A stretch of DNA of 64,000 nucleotides from assembly GCF_017573545.1 (NCBI RefSeq), contig NZ_JAGEOK010000040.1, positions 21,970 to 85,969 on the forward strand. Reading direction: 5' to 3'. Below, piece after piece: positions 8,984 through 19,100 of this stretch. The DNA comes from Actinomadura nitritigenes (GTDB lineage: Bacteria; Actinomycetota; Actinomycetes; Streptosporangiales; Streptosporangiaceae). The notes beneath the pieces are model-generated. The model saw only the letters and a list, made by a program, of their open reading frames with translations, made no database searches and had not been told where the DNA came from. How positions within the stretch are numbered: the stretch's first letter is position 1; the number at the start of each line of letters is the position of its first letter. The position numbers and the translations under genes are program-made.

Positions 8984-9951
8984 CCGCGGAGCCGGCAGGC
9001 GGCGGGGCCGAGTCCGTCGCCGCCGTGGTCGTCACCTACAACAGGCGGGATCTGCTCCAAGAGGCGCTGGCGGCGCTCGCCGCCCAGTCCCGCCGCCCGG
9101 ACCATGTCGTCGTCGTGGACAACGCGTCCTCTGACGGCACCGCGGAAGTCGTGGCGCGCGAGTTCCCGGACACGGACCTGCTCGTCCTTCCGCGCAACAT
9201 CGGCGGGGCCGGCGGGTTCGGAGCCGGTATGGCACGCGCCCTGGCGGCCGGCGCCGACCTGCTCTGGCTGCTGGACGACGACACCGTGCCCGGGCCGGAC
9301 GCGCTCCATGAGCTGCTGCTCGCCCGCGGCGGGGCCACGGCCGCGGACGGGCCGCCGGCGCTCGTGGCGAGCCGAGTGGTGTGGACCGACGGCCGCGACC
9401 ATCCGATGAACACCCCGCGCGCCAAGCCCCGGACCCCGGCCGCCGAGCGGGAGATCGCGCGTGCGGCCGGCTGCGTCCCGATCCGCTCCGCGTCCTTCGT
9501 CTCCGTCCTGGTCGACGCGGCCTCGGTGCGGGAGCGCGGTCTCCCCGTCGCCGACTACTTCCTGTGGAACGACGACTTCGAGTTCACCACCCGGCTGCTG
9601 CGCGGACGCCGGGGAGTGCTGTGCCCGCGCAGCATCGTCGTGCACAAGACCAAGGAGTTCGGCGGGGCGGACGCCGACCCGGGCGACCGCTTCTTCTACG
9701 AGGTCCGCAACAAGATCTGGCTGTTCAGCGGCAGCGCCGGGCTCGCGCCGCCGGAACGCGCCCTCTACGCGGGATCGACGCTCAGGCGCTGGACGCGCAC
9801 CTTCGCCGGGTCCAGCGACAGGGCGGTGCTGCGGCGCGCGATGCTCCGCGGCATGCGGGACGGGCTGCTCACCCGCCCGAAGCCGACGGCCGACCTGCTG
9901 CGCGAGGTCGGAGTGGAGGTCCCTGGAGATGACGAGCCTCGCCCTCGATAG
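8980..9951 (+). CDS. GT2 glycosyltransferase, GlfT1-like (galactan-initiating)
   Basis: A 323-residue inverting GT2 enzyme. Visible motifs are VVVTYNRRDLL at the start, VDNASSDGT, NIGGAGGFGAGM, the metal-binding LLDDDTVPGP (about residue 97), an FLWNDDFEFT block and a His in VVHKTKEFG. NIGGAGGF and WNDDFE are shared with the galactofuranosyltransferase group, and GlfT1 (about 304 residues) adds the first Galf residues that GlfT2 extends. Its presence opposite glf/glfT2/wzm/wzt supports that role, but a rhamnosyl- or other GT2 function cannot be excluded. Start GTG 8980 overlaps the previous stop by 4 nt; the 3' end overlaps the next gene by 23 nt. Confidence 0.75.
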   Translation: MTAEPAGGGAESVAAVVVTYNRRDLLQEALAALAAQSRRPDHVVVVDNASSDGTAEVVAREFPDTDLLVLPRNIGGAGGFGAGMARALAAGADLLWLLDDDTVPGPDALHELLLARGGATAADGPPALVASRVVWTDGRDHPMNTPRAKPRTPAAEREIARAAGCVPIRSASFVSVLVDAASVRERGLPVADYFLWNDDFEFTTRLLRGRRGVLCPRSIVVHKTKEFGGADADPGDRFFYEVRNKIWLFSGSAGLAPPERALYAGSTLRRWTRTFAGSSDRAVLRRAMLRGMRDGLLTRPKPTADLLREVGVEVPGDDEPRPR

Positions 9952-11656
9952 CCGGTTACAGAGCGGGGCGGCACGGCCGGAAGGCCGTCTCGCCCGATGG
10001 GCGGTACCGCTCGTCCCGGCCGCCGCCGCGCTCGCCGTCAGCCTGATCGGCATCGGCCGGCCCTCCTTCTGGCTGGACGAGGCCGCCACGATCAGCGCGA
10101 CGAGCCGGTCCGTCGGCCAGATGCTGCACCTGTTCCACCACCTCGACCTCGTGCACGCCTTCTACTACCTGGTCATGAAGGTGTGGGTCGCGGCCTTCGG
10201 CGCGGGCGAGACGGCGCTGCGGCTGCCGAGCGCGCTGGCGACCACGGCGGCGGCTGCGGGCGTCGCCTTGATCGGCCGGCGCTGCGCCGGACCGCTCGCC
10301 GGGACCCTGGCCGGGCTGGCGTACGCGGGCTCCGTTCCCGTCTCGGTCTACGCGCAGGAAGCCCGCTCCTACGCGATGGTGACCACGGTGGCGGTGCTGG
10401 CCACCTACCTGCTCGTCCGGGGCGTCCATCCGCAGGAGCGGCATCCGTGGCGCTGGTTCGCGGGGTACGGCGTCGCGGCCCTGCTGCTCGGTCTCCTGCA
10501 CCTCGACGGCATCCTGCTGCTGCCGGCGCACGGCACGACGCTCCTCCTGGCCCGTTCCAAGGCCCGGCGGACCTGGGTGCGGTGGACGGTCTGCGGCGGA
10601 CTCGCCGGCGCCCTCCTTCTCCCGCTCGCCTTGGCCGCGCACACCCAGACCGAACAGGTGGCCTGGCTGCCCCGGCCGTCGTGGATGCTCGCCTGGCGGC
10701 TGGTGAAGTTCATGGTCGGCGGTTCCCATCTGGTGGCGCCGACCCTGGTGCTGGCCCTCATCGGCGCCTTCGCCGGCCTCCGGGCGCAGGGCGCGGACGG
10801 CGGGAACGGCACGGACGGCGGGGACGGCACGGACGGCGGGGACGGCGGGGACGGCGGGGACCGCGGGGACGGCGCTCGCCGAAGCGCGGCCGGATCCAGC
10901 GTCCCGCTCACCGTCCTCGCACTGCCCTGGCTGCTCGTGCCCTCCGCGCTGCTGTTCCTGGCGTCGATGGCGACCGACCCGATGTTCATCTTCCGCTACG
11001 TCCTGTTCTGCGTGCCCGCCTTGTCGCTGTTCATGGGCGCCGGGCTCGCGAGAGTCGCGGCTTTCTGGCGCCCCTGGCTAGGTGGCGCGCTGCTCGCGGT
11101 CGCGGTCGCGGCACTGGTCGTCCCGTCGATCCAGCCGCAGACCGCCGTCCGACGGCACGACGGCAAGCTCGACGACGTGCGCACCCCTGCGGAGATCGTC
11201 CGCCGCGAGGCGCACAACGGGGATCCCATCCTCTACCTCAACGGCGTCGTGCGCTGGGAGTCGGGCGCCTATCCGGACGCCTTCGGCCGCCTGCGCGACA
11301 TCGGACTGGCCGAAGACCCCGTGCACGCGGGGAACTTCACGGGCCGTGACAAGCTCCCCTGGCAGTTGCGGGCCCCGCTCGTCCGCACGGACCGGTTGTG
11401 GGTGATGCGGACCAGGTCCATCAGCGAGACTCCCGGCCCCCTGGTCGACAAACGGCTGAAGCTGGTCCAGGCCACCGGCCCTTGGCGGATCGAGGGCAGA
11501 TGGAGGTTCAAGGGCGGGCGGCTCATCCTCTACGTGCGGACCGGCCCGTACCGCTCTCCGTCGAAGGCCCACGGGCCCACCACCAAACCGAGGTCCACCG
11601 CCAAACCGAGGCCCGCCGCCCCGAAACCGCACCGCACCGCCCCGGCGGCGCCCTAA
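9929..11656 (+). CDS. GT39-type polytopic membrane glycosyltransferase
   Basis: A 575-residue integral membrane protein with about ten hydrophobic segments. The first extracytoplasmic loop contains FWLDEAATI, the Asp-Glu motif of polyprenyl-phosphate-sugar-dependent GT-C enzymes, and YAQEARSYAM follows, both typical of the GT39/ArnT-like group. It probably transfers a sugar from a polyprenyl donor onto an exported glycan at the outer face. ATG 9929 has GGAG just upstream and lies within the end of the GlfT1-like gene. A Gly/Asp-rich repeat (10795-10872) and a Lys/Pro-rich C-terminal tail are unusual additions. It converges with the GH43 gene; the two stop codons overlap. Confidence 0.75.
   Translation: MTSLALDSRLQSGAARPEGRLARWAVPLVPAAAALAVSLIGIGRPSFWLDEAATISATSRSVGQMLHLFHHLDLVHAFYYLVMKVWVAAFGAGETALRLPSALATTAAAAGVALIGRRCAGPLAGTLAGLAYAGSVPVSVYAQEARSYAMVTTVAVLATYLLVRGVHPQERHPWRWFAGYGVAALLLGLLHLDGILLLPAHGTTLLLARSKARRTWVRWTVCGGLAGALLLPLALAAHTQTEQVAWLPRPSWMLAWRLVKFMVGGSHLVAPTLVLALIGAFAGLRAQGADGGNGTDGGDGTDGGDGGDGGDRGDGARRSAAGSSVPLTVLALPWLLVPSALLFLASMATDPMFIFRYVLFCVPALSLFMGAGLARVAAFWRPWLGGALLAVAVAALVVPSIQPQTAVRRHDGKLDDVRTPAEIVRREAHNGDPILYLNGVVRWESGAYPDAFGRLRDIGLAEDPVHAGNFTGRDKLPWQLRAPLVRTDRLWVMRTRSISETPGPLVDKRLKLVQATGPWRIEGRWRFKGGRLILYVRTGPYRSPSKAHGPTTKPRSTAKPRPAAPKPHRTAPAAP
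10795..10872. repeat. GC-rich short tandem repeat coding for a Gly-Asp run
   Basis: Units such as GACGGCGGG are repeated in frame and give GGDGTDGGDGGDGG in a loop between membrane segments of the GT39-type protein. The length is probably variable between strains. Confidence 0.8.
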
Positions 11657-13110
11657 CGGATCTCGAGGTAGTCGACCTGGCCCTGCCCGTCGATCCTCGC
11701 GAGGCTGAGGGTGTTCCAACCCGCGTTCAGGACCGCGTCGACCGTGCCGGACGTCCAGTCCGCATCCTTGGTCTCACGCAGCGGGAACGTCGCGTCCGCG
11801 ACACCGTTCACCGAGAGCTCCAGGTGCGCGGCCCCGCCCGACCGGTTGGCGTATCCGATCCGCACCGAGTAGCGGCCGGCGGCCGGCGCGAACACCGGGA
11901 CGTCCAGGCGGCAGCCGTCCCGGTCGAACGGGCCGACGGCCGAGCCGCCCGAGGCCTGCGGCCGCCGCAGCGTGGCGACGCAGCCGTTCAGCCGTCCCCG
12001 CTCGGCCTCGAAGCGGGCGGGCACCCCCCGCACCACGGGCCGGGAACCGTCCCAGCCGAGCGGGGCCACGAACATCCCGCGATCCACCGTCGAGCCGCCG
12101 TGGTGCTTCAGGATTCCGTGGAAGACCAGATGGTCGCCGGTCTCGTCGCTGAGGATGTCCGCGCTGCCGGGCCCCTCGACCGCTCCCCCGTACGCACCGG
12201 TGGACTGAAGCGGGCGCGGCGCCTTCCGGTACGGGCCTTCGAGCGACGTGGCCACCGCGTAGCGGGTCTGGTAATCCGACCTGAAGTACCAGCCGGCCGA
12301 GTAGAGCAGCACGTACTCGCCGCCGCGGCGCACGAGGTCGGGCGCCTCCACCAGGACGGGCTCGCTCCCGTCATGGCCGAGGATGCGCTTCGCCGGACCG
12401 TTCACGTGGAGCCCGTCCGCGGTGAGCGGCACGAGGTAGATCGCCGCCGTCCTTCTCTCGTCGCTCTTGTAGAGCAGGTACCTGGTCCCGTCGGTCTCGA
12501 TGTAGGAGGACGGGTCGATGGCCCCGCCGAGGTCGAGCGGGCACACCAGTGGCGGTCCGTCGACCGGGACGAAGGGTCCGGCCGGCGAGGTCGACGTCGC
12601 GACGCCGATGCACTGGACGTCCCGGTCCCGGCGAGCGGCGGAGAAGTAGAGGACGTAGGTACCCGATCCCGAGGGCGGCGGCACGACCTCGGGCGCCCAG
12701 GTGCGCCCCGCCTCGGCCCAGGACGGGAGCCGTGCGAGGCCGTCACCGGGCGAGCGGGTCCACGGGCCGGCCGGTGACGGTGCGGTCGCCACGGGCATCG
12801 TCGCGTCCCCGTTGTTGGTGCCGTACGCGTAGTACCTGCCGCCCACCTTGATCGCCATCGGGTCGGCGAACCAGCCGTCGATCACCGGCTTGACGGGCGA
12901 GTACCCGGGCGGCGTGACCGGCGTCCGGGATCCGGCGGACGCGGGCGGCCGGACCGGGACACGCGTCCGCTGCGCGGCCGAGGGACCGGGTCCCGGCTTC
13001 GCCGCCCCCGGCAGGCAGGAGGCGGCCAGCGCCACGAGCAGCGCCACGACGGCGCTGATCACGGTCCCGCCCACCAGCGGTCTCGGCAACCCGTTCTGTC
13101 GCAGGTCCAC
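11653..13110 (-). CDS. GH43-family glycosidase lipoprotein with C-terminal carbohydrate-binding-like domain
   Basis: About 485 residues. The N-terminus has a hydrophobic segment ending LVALAASC, a plausible though imperfect lipobox, then a Pro-rich linker. The five-bladed GH43 propeller shows the three acidic residues in their usual contexts: WFADPMAI (general base), GGAIDPSSY (pKa modulator) and VLVEAPDL (general acid). The last ~130 residues (RFEAERG start) look like a CBM6/CBM35-type beta-sandwich. GH43 enzymes usually act on arabinofuranosyl or xylosyl links, some on galactan, so trimming of an arabinose- or galactose-containing envelope glycan is likely. GTG 13110 follows a GAGGGAGG box; an ATG at 13137 is the alternative. 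Confidence 0.8.
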   Translation of the reverse strand: MDLRQNGLPRPLVGGTVISAVVALLVALAASCLPGAAKPGPGPSAAQRTRVPVRPPASAGSRTPVTPPGYSPVKPVIDGWFADPMAIKVGGRYYAYGTNNGDATMPVATAPSPAGPWTRSPGDGLARLPSWAEAGRTWAPEVVPPPSGSGTYVLYFSAARRDRDVQCIGVATSTSPAGPFVPVDGPPLVCPLDLGGAIDPSSYIETDGTRYLLYKSDERRTAAIYLVPLTADGLHVNGPAKRILGHDGSEPVLVEAPDLVRRGGEYVLLYSAGWYFRSDYQTRYAVATSLEGPYRKAPRPLQSTGAYGGAVEGPGSADILSDETGDHLVFHGILKHHGGSTVDRGMFVAPLGWDGSRPVVRGVPARFEAERGRLNGCVATLRRPQASGGSAVGPFDRDGCRLDVPVFAPAAGRYSVRIGYANRSGGAAHLELSVNGVADATFPLRETKDADWTSGTVDAVLNAGWNTLSLARIDGQGQVDYLEIR

Positions 13111-13302
13111 GCCCTCCCTCGCCCCGTCCTCCCGCATGATGCCAACAAGGGGCATCGAACCGCGAACTGGCGCCAAGTGCACGAATCACCACAGGGCTGG
13201 TTACCCTTGCAGGCCGGACCTCTGATCGATAGCGCGCGGCCGGAGCCGCGGCACGAGACCGGACCGGACGCGCGTCCCCGCGCCAGGAGGGAAAGGCGGA
13301 CA

Positions 13303-14865
13303 TTGATCCGACAACGGCGGTCACGCCCGCGTGCGCGATCGGCCCGGCCTTCGCCGGCGCACCCGCGGGGACGCGCGGCGACCGCCCTCCTGTGCCTGGT
13401 GGCCGCGCTCCTGGCCGGCGGCTGCAGCGACCGGTCCGCGCCCGGCACCGTCCACGGCAAGCGGGGGACCGCGCCGGGCGCGGCGAAGAAGCCGAACATC
13501 ATCTTCGTGCTCACCGACGACCTGTCGTGGAACCTCGTCGCGCACATGCCGCAGGTGCAGAGGATGCAGCGGGACGGGCTGACCTTCGACGAGTTCTTCA
13601 TGGCCGACTCGCTGTGCTGCACGTCCCGCGCGACGATCTTCACCGGGCTCTATCCGCACAACACCAAGGTCCGCACGAACTTCCCGCCGCTCGGCGGCTA
13701 CCAGGTCTTCGAGCAGCACGGCGGGGAGCAGAACTCGTTCGCGCCCGCACTGCAGAAGGCCGGGTACCGCACCGCGCTCCTCGGCAAGTACATGAACGGG
13801 TACCAGCCCGCCGACACGCAGGGCGGAGCACAGCCGTACGTACCGCCCGGGTGGGGCGAATGGTACGTCGCGGGCAACGGATACCCCGAGTACGACTACA
13901 ACCTGAACGAGAACGGCCGCCTCGTCTCCTACGGGCACGAGCCGCAGGACTACCTGACCGATGTCCTGGCCGGCAAGGGCACCGATTTCGTACGGCGCGC
14001 CGCAGGCTCCTCCCAGCCGTTCTTCATGGAGATCTCGACGTTCGCGCCGCACGGCCCGTTCACTCCCGCACCGAGGTACGCCAAGAGCTTCCCCCACCTG
14101 AAGGCGCCGCGCCCGCCGTCGTTCAACGAGAAGGACGTCGGCGACAAGCCGTCCTGGCTGCGCAAGCACCCCAAGCTCGGCAAGGGCGCGATCGCCCGGA
14201 TCGACGAGGGGTTCCGCGACCGGGTCCGGATGGTGCAGTCGGTCGACGACATGATCGGCCGCATCCGCGGCGAGCTGGCGTCGCTCGGCATCGACCGCGA
14301 CACCTACGTGGTCTTCGGTTCGGACAACGGCTTCCACATGGGCGAGCACCGGCTCGCCGGCGGCAAGATGACCGCGTTCGACATCGACATCCACGTCCCG
14401 TACGTCGTCACCGGGCCCGGCGTCGGCGCGGGGCGCCATGTCGGCGCGTTCGCGCAGAACACCGACCTCGCGCCCACCTTCCTCGGGCTCGCCGGGCTGC
14501 CCGCGCCGCCGAGCGCCGACGGCCGGTCGCTGGTGCCATTCCTGCGCGGCGAGACGCCCGGCGGCTGGCGGCAGGCGGCGCTGATCGAGCACGTCAAGCC
14601 CCCGCCGTCGCGCGACGACCCGGACCAGCAGGACTCCGCGCCGGGCGCGCCGACGACCTACAACGCGATCCGCACGAGCGACGCGCTCTACGTGGAGTAC
14701 GCCGACGGGGAGCGCGAGTACTACGACCTGAGAAGCGACCCGAACGAGTTGCAGAACACCGCGGGGCGGCTGCCCGAGCAGCGGCGCCGGGAGCTGTCGA
14801 ACCAGCTGTACGCGTTCGTGCACTGCTCCGGGCAGGGGTGCGCCGCCGCCGGGCAGACCGGGTGA
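13303..14865 (+). CDS. Sulfatase-family lipoprotein (alkaline phosphatase superfamily)
   Basis: A 520-residue secreted sulfatase-like hydrolase. A basic N-terminus and hydrophobic stretch end in LLAGGC, a good lipobox. NIIFVLTDDLSW supplies the metal-binding Asp pair (about residue 70), SDNGFHMGEH the C-terminal metal site, and KYMNGYQP is family-typical. The position that normally carries the formylglycine core C-x-P/S/A-x-R reads C-C-T-S-R (about residue 106), with Thr where Pro usually stands. TTG 13303 is the best start: AGGAGG lies upstream and the signal peptide follows directly. It faces away from the GH43 gene across 190 bp. It could remove sulfate added by the nearby sulfotransferases; that link is inference. 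Confidence 0.82.
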   Translation: MIRQRRSRPRARSARPSPAHPRGRAATALLCLVAALLAGGCSDRSAPGTVHGKRGTAPGAAKKPNIIFVLTDDLSWNLVAHMPQVQRMQRDGLTFDEFFMADSLCCTSRATIFTGLYPHNTKVRTNFPPLGGYQVFEQHGGEQNSFAPALQKAGYRTALLGKYMNGYQPADTQGGAQPYVPPGWGEWYVAGNGYPEYDYNLNENGRLVSYGHEPQDYLTDVLAGKGTDFVRRAAGSSQPFFMEISTFAPHGPFTPAPRYAKSFPHLKAPRPPSFNEKDVGDKPSWLRKHPKLGKGAIARIDEGFRDRVRMVQSVDDMIGRIRGELASLGIDRDTYVVFGSDNGFHMGEHRLAGGKMTAFDIDIHVPYVVTGPGVGAGRHVGAFAQNTDLAPTFLGLAGLPAPPSADGRSLVPFLRGETPGGWRQAALIEHVKPPPSRDDPDQQDSAPGAPTTYNAIRTSDALYVEYADGEREYYDLRSDPNELQNTAGRLPEQRRRELSNQLYAFVHCSGQGCAAAGQTG

Positions 14866-14920
14866 GCCGGGCCGCCGGGATCACCCGGGAGGGCGGCCCG
14901 AAGAAGGGGGATCACGATCC

Positions 14921-16045
14921 ATGCAGCTGACCAGCACGGCCTTCGTCGTCCTCGTCTGCCTGCTCGCAGTGGCGGCCCTGGTCGGCACGCTGTGGGCGCT
15001 GCCGAGGGTCACCGGACGCGGTCTCGGCCCGCAGGCGGCCCGCGGCGCGCTCCTGGTCGGCTGCCAGCTGTTCATCACGCTCGCCCTCGTCACCGGCATG
15101 AACGCCTACTTCGTCTTCTACAACAGCTGGAGCGATCTCTTCGGCCGGCTGGACGGCCCCGTCGCCGTGCACGGCGCCACCGCCGGCCATGGCGCCTGGG
15201 CGAGCGGCCCCTTGGCCCGCACCGTCTCGCCGCTGTCGGCGCAGCAGGGCCTGCACGACCCGGAACGGGACGGGCGGCTGGAGCAGACGACGATCCGCGG
15301 CGCCCGGACGGGCCTTCAGGTGCAGGCGTTCGTCTACCTGCCGCCGCAGTACTTCCAGCCGCAGTTCAAGGACCGCCGCTTCCCGGTGGCGCTGGTTCTC
15401 GCCGGCTATCCGGGCGACCCGCGCGGCATCATCGAGCGGCAGGCGATGGTGAAGCTCGCCGCCAAGGACATGCGCAACGGAACGATCCAGCCGACCGTCT
15501 ACGTCATCACCCGGACGATGGTCGCCCCGCCCCGCGACACCGAGTGCACGGACGTGCCGAGCGGGCCGCAGTCCCTGGCGTTCTTCGCGCAGGACGTCCC
15601 GAAGGCGCTGAGCGCGACCTACCGGCTGGCGGCCGACGAGCAGGGCTGGGGCGTGATGGGCCAGTCGACCGGCGGCTACTGCGCGGTGAAGCTGGCCATG
15701 ATGCACTCCGACCGGTTCGTCGCCGGCGCCTCGCTCGGCGGTTACCTCCACGCGGTCAAGGACCCGACCACCGGAGAGCTGTACGGCGGCAGCGCGATGG
15801 TGCGCAACGACAACGATCTGATCTGGCGAGTCGGGCATCTGCCGCCGCCGCCCACCTCCGTCCTGCTGGCCTCCAGCAAGGTGGAGAAGGGGTACCGGCA
15901 GGCGCAGCAGTTCATCAAGATGGCGAAACCGCCGCTGCGGGTGGACACGCTGTTCCCCGACGACGGCGGCCACAACTTCGGCACGTTCACCCGGCTGACT
16001 CCCGAGATCATGCAGTGGATGAACGGCCGGCTGAAGGCCGGGTGA
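14921..16045 (+). CDS. Membrane-anchored esterase D/antigen-85-like alpha/beta hydrolase
   Basis: 374 residues with two N-terminal membrane segments (about 5-27 and 42-64), then an extracytoplasmic alpha/beta-hydrolase domain of the esterase D/mycolyltransferase (PF00756-like) type. The nucleophile elbow is GQSTGGY (Ser about residue 247); FPDDGGHNF near the end supplies the likely Asp and His. FVYLPPQYF and PVALVLAGYPG match the family. AGAAGGGGG lies about 11 nt before the ATG. It sits 55 bp after the sulfatase in the same direction, so it may act on acyl groups of the same envelope polymer. Whether it is an acyltransferase or an esterase cannot be told from sequence. Confidence 0.75.
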   Translation: MQLTSTAFVVLVCLLAVAALVGTLWALPRVTGRGLGPQAARGALLVGCQLFITLALVTGMNAYFVFYNSWSDLFGRLDGPVAVHGATAGHGAWASGPLARTVSPLSAQQGLHDPERDGRLEQTTIRGARTGLQVQAFVYLPPQYFQPQFKDRRFPVALVLAGYPGDPRGIIERQAMVKLAAKDMRNGTIQPTVYVITRTMVAPPRDTECTDVPSGPQSLAFFAQDVPKALSATYRLAADEQGWGVMGQSTGGYCAVKLAMMHSDRFVAGASLGGYLHAVKDPTTGELYGGSAMVRNDNDLIWRVGHLPPPPTSVLLASSKVEKGYRQAQQFIKMAKPPLRVDTLFPDDGGHNFGTFTRLTPEIMQWMNGRLKAG

Positions 16046-16156
16046 CGGCGTTGCCGTCCGCAACGCGGCCCCCAGGGGCGAATGCCCCATTATCATCGCT
16101 CACGACCATCTGACACGCGGGCGACGTGTACGTGACCTCAGGCTGGGAGTGCGGGC

Positions 16157-19100
16157 GTGACTTCGACCGGAAAGCAGGACGGCGACCACGGGCCCGGGCA
16201 GGGCGGGGTCGAGCGTCCCGACGCCGGGCGGCCGGAGCAGGCGCCGCCGCCTCCCCAGTGGCTGGGCGAGCAGGGCCCGTCCGGCGCCACGCCGCTGCTG
16301 CCGGAGCCGGCCGAGCAGCCGCCGCCGTTCGGGGAGCCGCTGCCCGAGCCGGAGGACAACGAGTCCGACCGGACGATCAGCGACATCGACATCAGCGGGA
16401 TGATGCGCACCCAGGTGTTCCCGGCCGGGAACCAGGGCGGGAACCAGGGCGGGGGCGAGGGCGGCGAGCCCGGCGCTCCCCCGCCGCTCCCGCCGTTCCC
16501 CGGCGCGCCGGGCGCCGCGCCCGCGGGCCCAGCCGCGCCCACCGGCCCGGCTTCCGGGGGTCCCGCTCCCGGTGGCCCGATCGGCGACCAGACCATCCTG
16601 GACGCCTCCGCCTGGCTCGGGAACACCGGCCGCGATGACGACGAGGACGACGACGCGGACGTCACCCGCGTGGAGCGTCCCGCCGCCTCCCAGCAGCCGC
16701 CCGTCCAGCCGCCGGCGCCGCCGACCCTGCCGCCCTTCGCGCAGCAGCCGCCGGTCCCGCAGCCGCCCGCGCCGTTCCCCTACGCCCAGGACGTCCCCGC
16801 GCCGCCCCCGGCGTCCGCGCCCGAGCCGTTCCCGTGGGCGCAGGAGATCCCCGGCGGCCCGCAGGCCGCGCTGCCGACCGCGCCCCAGGCCACACCGCAG
16901 CCCGCCCCGCCGCTTCCCGGTCCTCCGCAGCCCGGCCCCGCGCAGCCCGCGCACGAGCCGTTCCCCTGGGCGCAGGAGATCCCGGACAGCAAGCCCGTGC
17001 TCGGCGGGCCCGAGCCGTTCCCCTACGCCCAGGAGATCCCGGGCGTCCCGTCGCCCGCCTTCCAGCAGCCGCCGAACAGCGTGCAGCCCGTCGCGCCCCC
17101 GCCGGTGATCGACGAGCCATGGCGCAAACCCGCGGGGGGCGGCAAGAAGCCCCGCCGGAGCCTCAAGAAGCCGCTGCTCATCGGCACCGCCGTGGTCGCC
17201 GCGGCGGCGCTGGTCGGCGGCGGTATCGTGCTCGTGCCCCGGCTGGGCGGGAGCAAGGACGACGGCGGCTCCGGCGGCGGCGCCAAGCTGGCCGGCGCGC
17301 TGTTCCCCGTGAATCGCCCGGCCCAGACCGACGGCCGCGACCAGCAGATCACCGGTGTCGACTCCGCCGGGTCGACCGTCGTCGCGGTCGGTGGCGAGTC
17401 CGATCCGGAGAGCGCGCGCGGCCTGTTCCTCGTCTCCGCCGACGGGGGACGCACGTTCAAGTCCGCCACGCTCAAGGGCACCGACGGTGCGGTCCCCGCC
17501 CCGGGCGACGTGCCCTCCGCGGTGGGAGGCTCGTCCCACGGCTGGGTCGCCGTCGGCACCCGGACGGGCGGCGGCGGGGTCGTGTGGACCAGCACCGACG
17601 GGCGGACCTGGACCAGGCAGCCCGACCCCGTCGGAGACGTCTTCGGCCGGCACAGCCGCGTGCAGCGGATCGTCGGCACCGACTCCGGTTTCCTGGCCAT
17701 CGGCGAGCGGAGCCAGAAGGGCGACTTCAGCGACGCGGTTCCCGTCGTCTGGCTCTCGGGCGACGGGCGCCGCTGGGAGGTGCGCGGGGGCGCCCAGATC
17801 GGCCTCCAGGTCGAGAACGGGACGTTCTCGCTCGTGGAGGCGGCCGCCGGCGGCAAGGTCATCCTGCTCGAGGCGCTCATCACCCCGAAGGGGGGCAGGC
17901 AGGGCCCTTACCGCAAGGTATGGCGTTCGGAGGACGGCGGCCGGACCTGGGCGGTCTCGGACGTGCCGGTGCCGAAGGGCAGCCGCGGCCTGGAGATCGG
18001 CGGGGGCCCGGCCGGCTTCCTCGCGATGCGCGAGGTCACGGCGTCCGGCGCGCCGGCCGGCCAGGCGTTCGTCTCCAAGGACGGCGCCTCCTGGACGAAG
18101 GCCGGCACGCTGAGCCCGAGCGGCTACCGGCGGACCAGCCAGGTCCTCGGCGACGAGCGCGGCTACGCCGCCGTCGTCGTCCGCGGGCGCGACGTGCTGG
18201 TGTCGCGGAGCGCGGACGGGCGAAGCTGGCAGGACGCGGGCACGTCGGAGTCGAAGGCCGGGCGCAAGCTCGAGGGGGCGGCACTGGCCGGTGACCAGAC
18301 GGTGGTCGTCGGGAGCGAGCCCGGGGGCGGCGACACCGATCCGCTGCTGAGCGTCTGGGACGCGCACGGCGCCGCGATCCCGGTCGACCCGTCCAAGGTG
18401 GCCGGTGCCCTGCGGCCTGACCACACGGTCCAGGACGTCCGGGCGGCGGGCGGCCTCGCCGTCGCGGTGGGCAGCGCGTCCGGCGACGCCGCCGTCTGGT
18501 CGTCCAAGGACGGCGCCTCGTGGCAGGAGGCGCAGGGGCTCGGAGCGGCGTTCACCCGGCCCGGACCGCAGCGGCTCCTCGATGTGACGGACGGGAAGGC
18601 GGGCTGGCTGGCGGTCGGTTACGACCAGGCTTCGCCGCGGCGCCCGCTCGTCGTCACGTCGGCGGACGGTGCGGCCTGGCGGGCCGCCGACACCGCCGCC
18701 CCGTTCGCCGCGAGCAGGAACGGGGTGCCGGTCACGGCGGCCGCCGCGAGCGGCCCGGCCGGGTACGTGGTCGTCGGCACCGAGGGCCCTTCGGCGGCGA
18801 CCTGGTTCTCCGCGGACCTGAAGACCTGGGAACGCGGTAAGAGCGCCGCCCCGAACGCCCTGGAGGGCAAGGCCGGGGCAGGCCACTGGATGCTGGACGT
18901 CGCGAACGGGCCTTCGGGCTACATCGCCGTCGGCGGAGGCCGCGATGGCAACGGGAACCACCCGAACGTGTGGACGTCGCCGGACGGCAAGCAGTGGACG
19001 CTGCAGCAGCTCAAACTGCCCGGCGGAGTGAAGGAAGGCCACCTCACCCGCGTCGCGGTCAAGGGCACAACGGTCGTCGCCACCGGGATAGCCGCCACGG

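Noticed and set aside
16100..19042. A 980-codon minus-strand frame over the beta-propeller gene
   Set aside because: It is low-complexity Arg/Gly/Val-rich sequence typical of a shadow; the plus strand has a membrane helix and Asp-box repeats.
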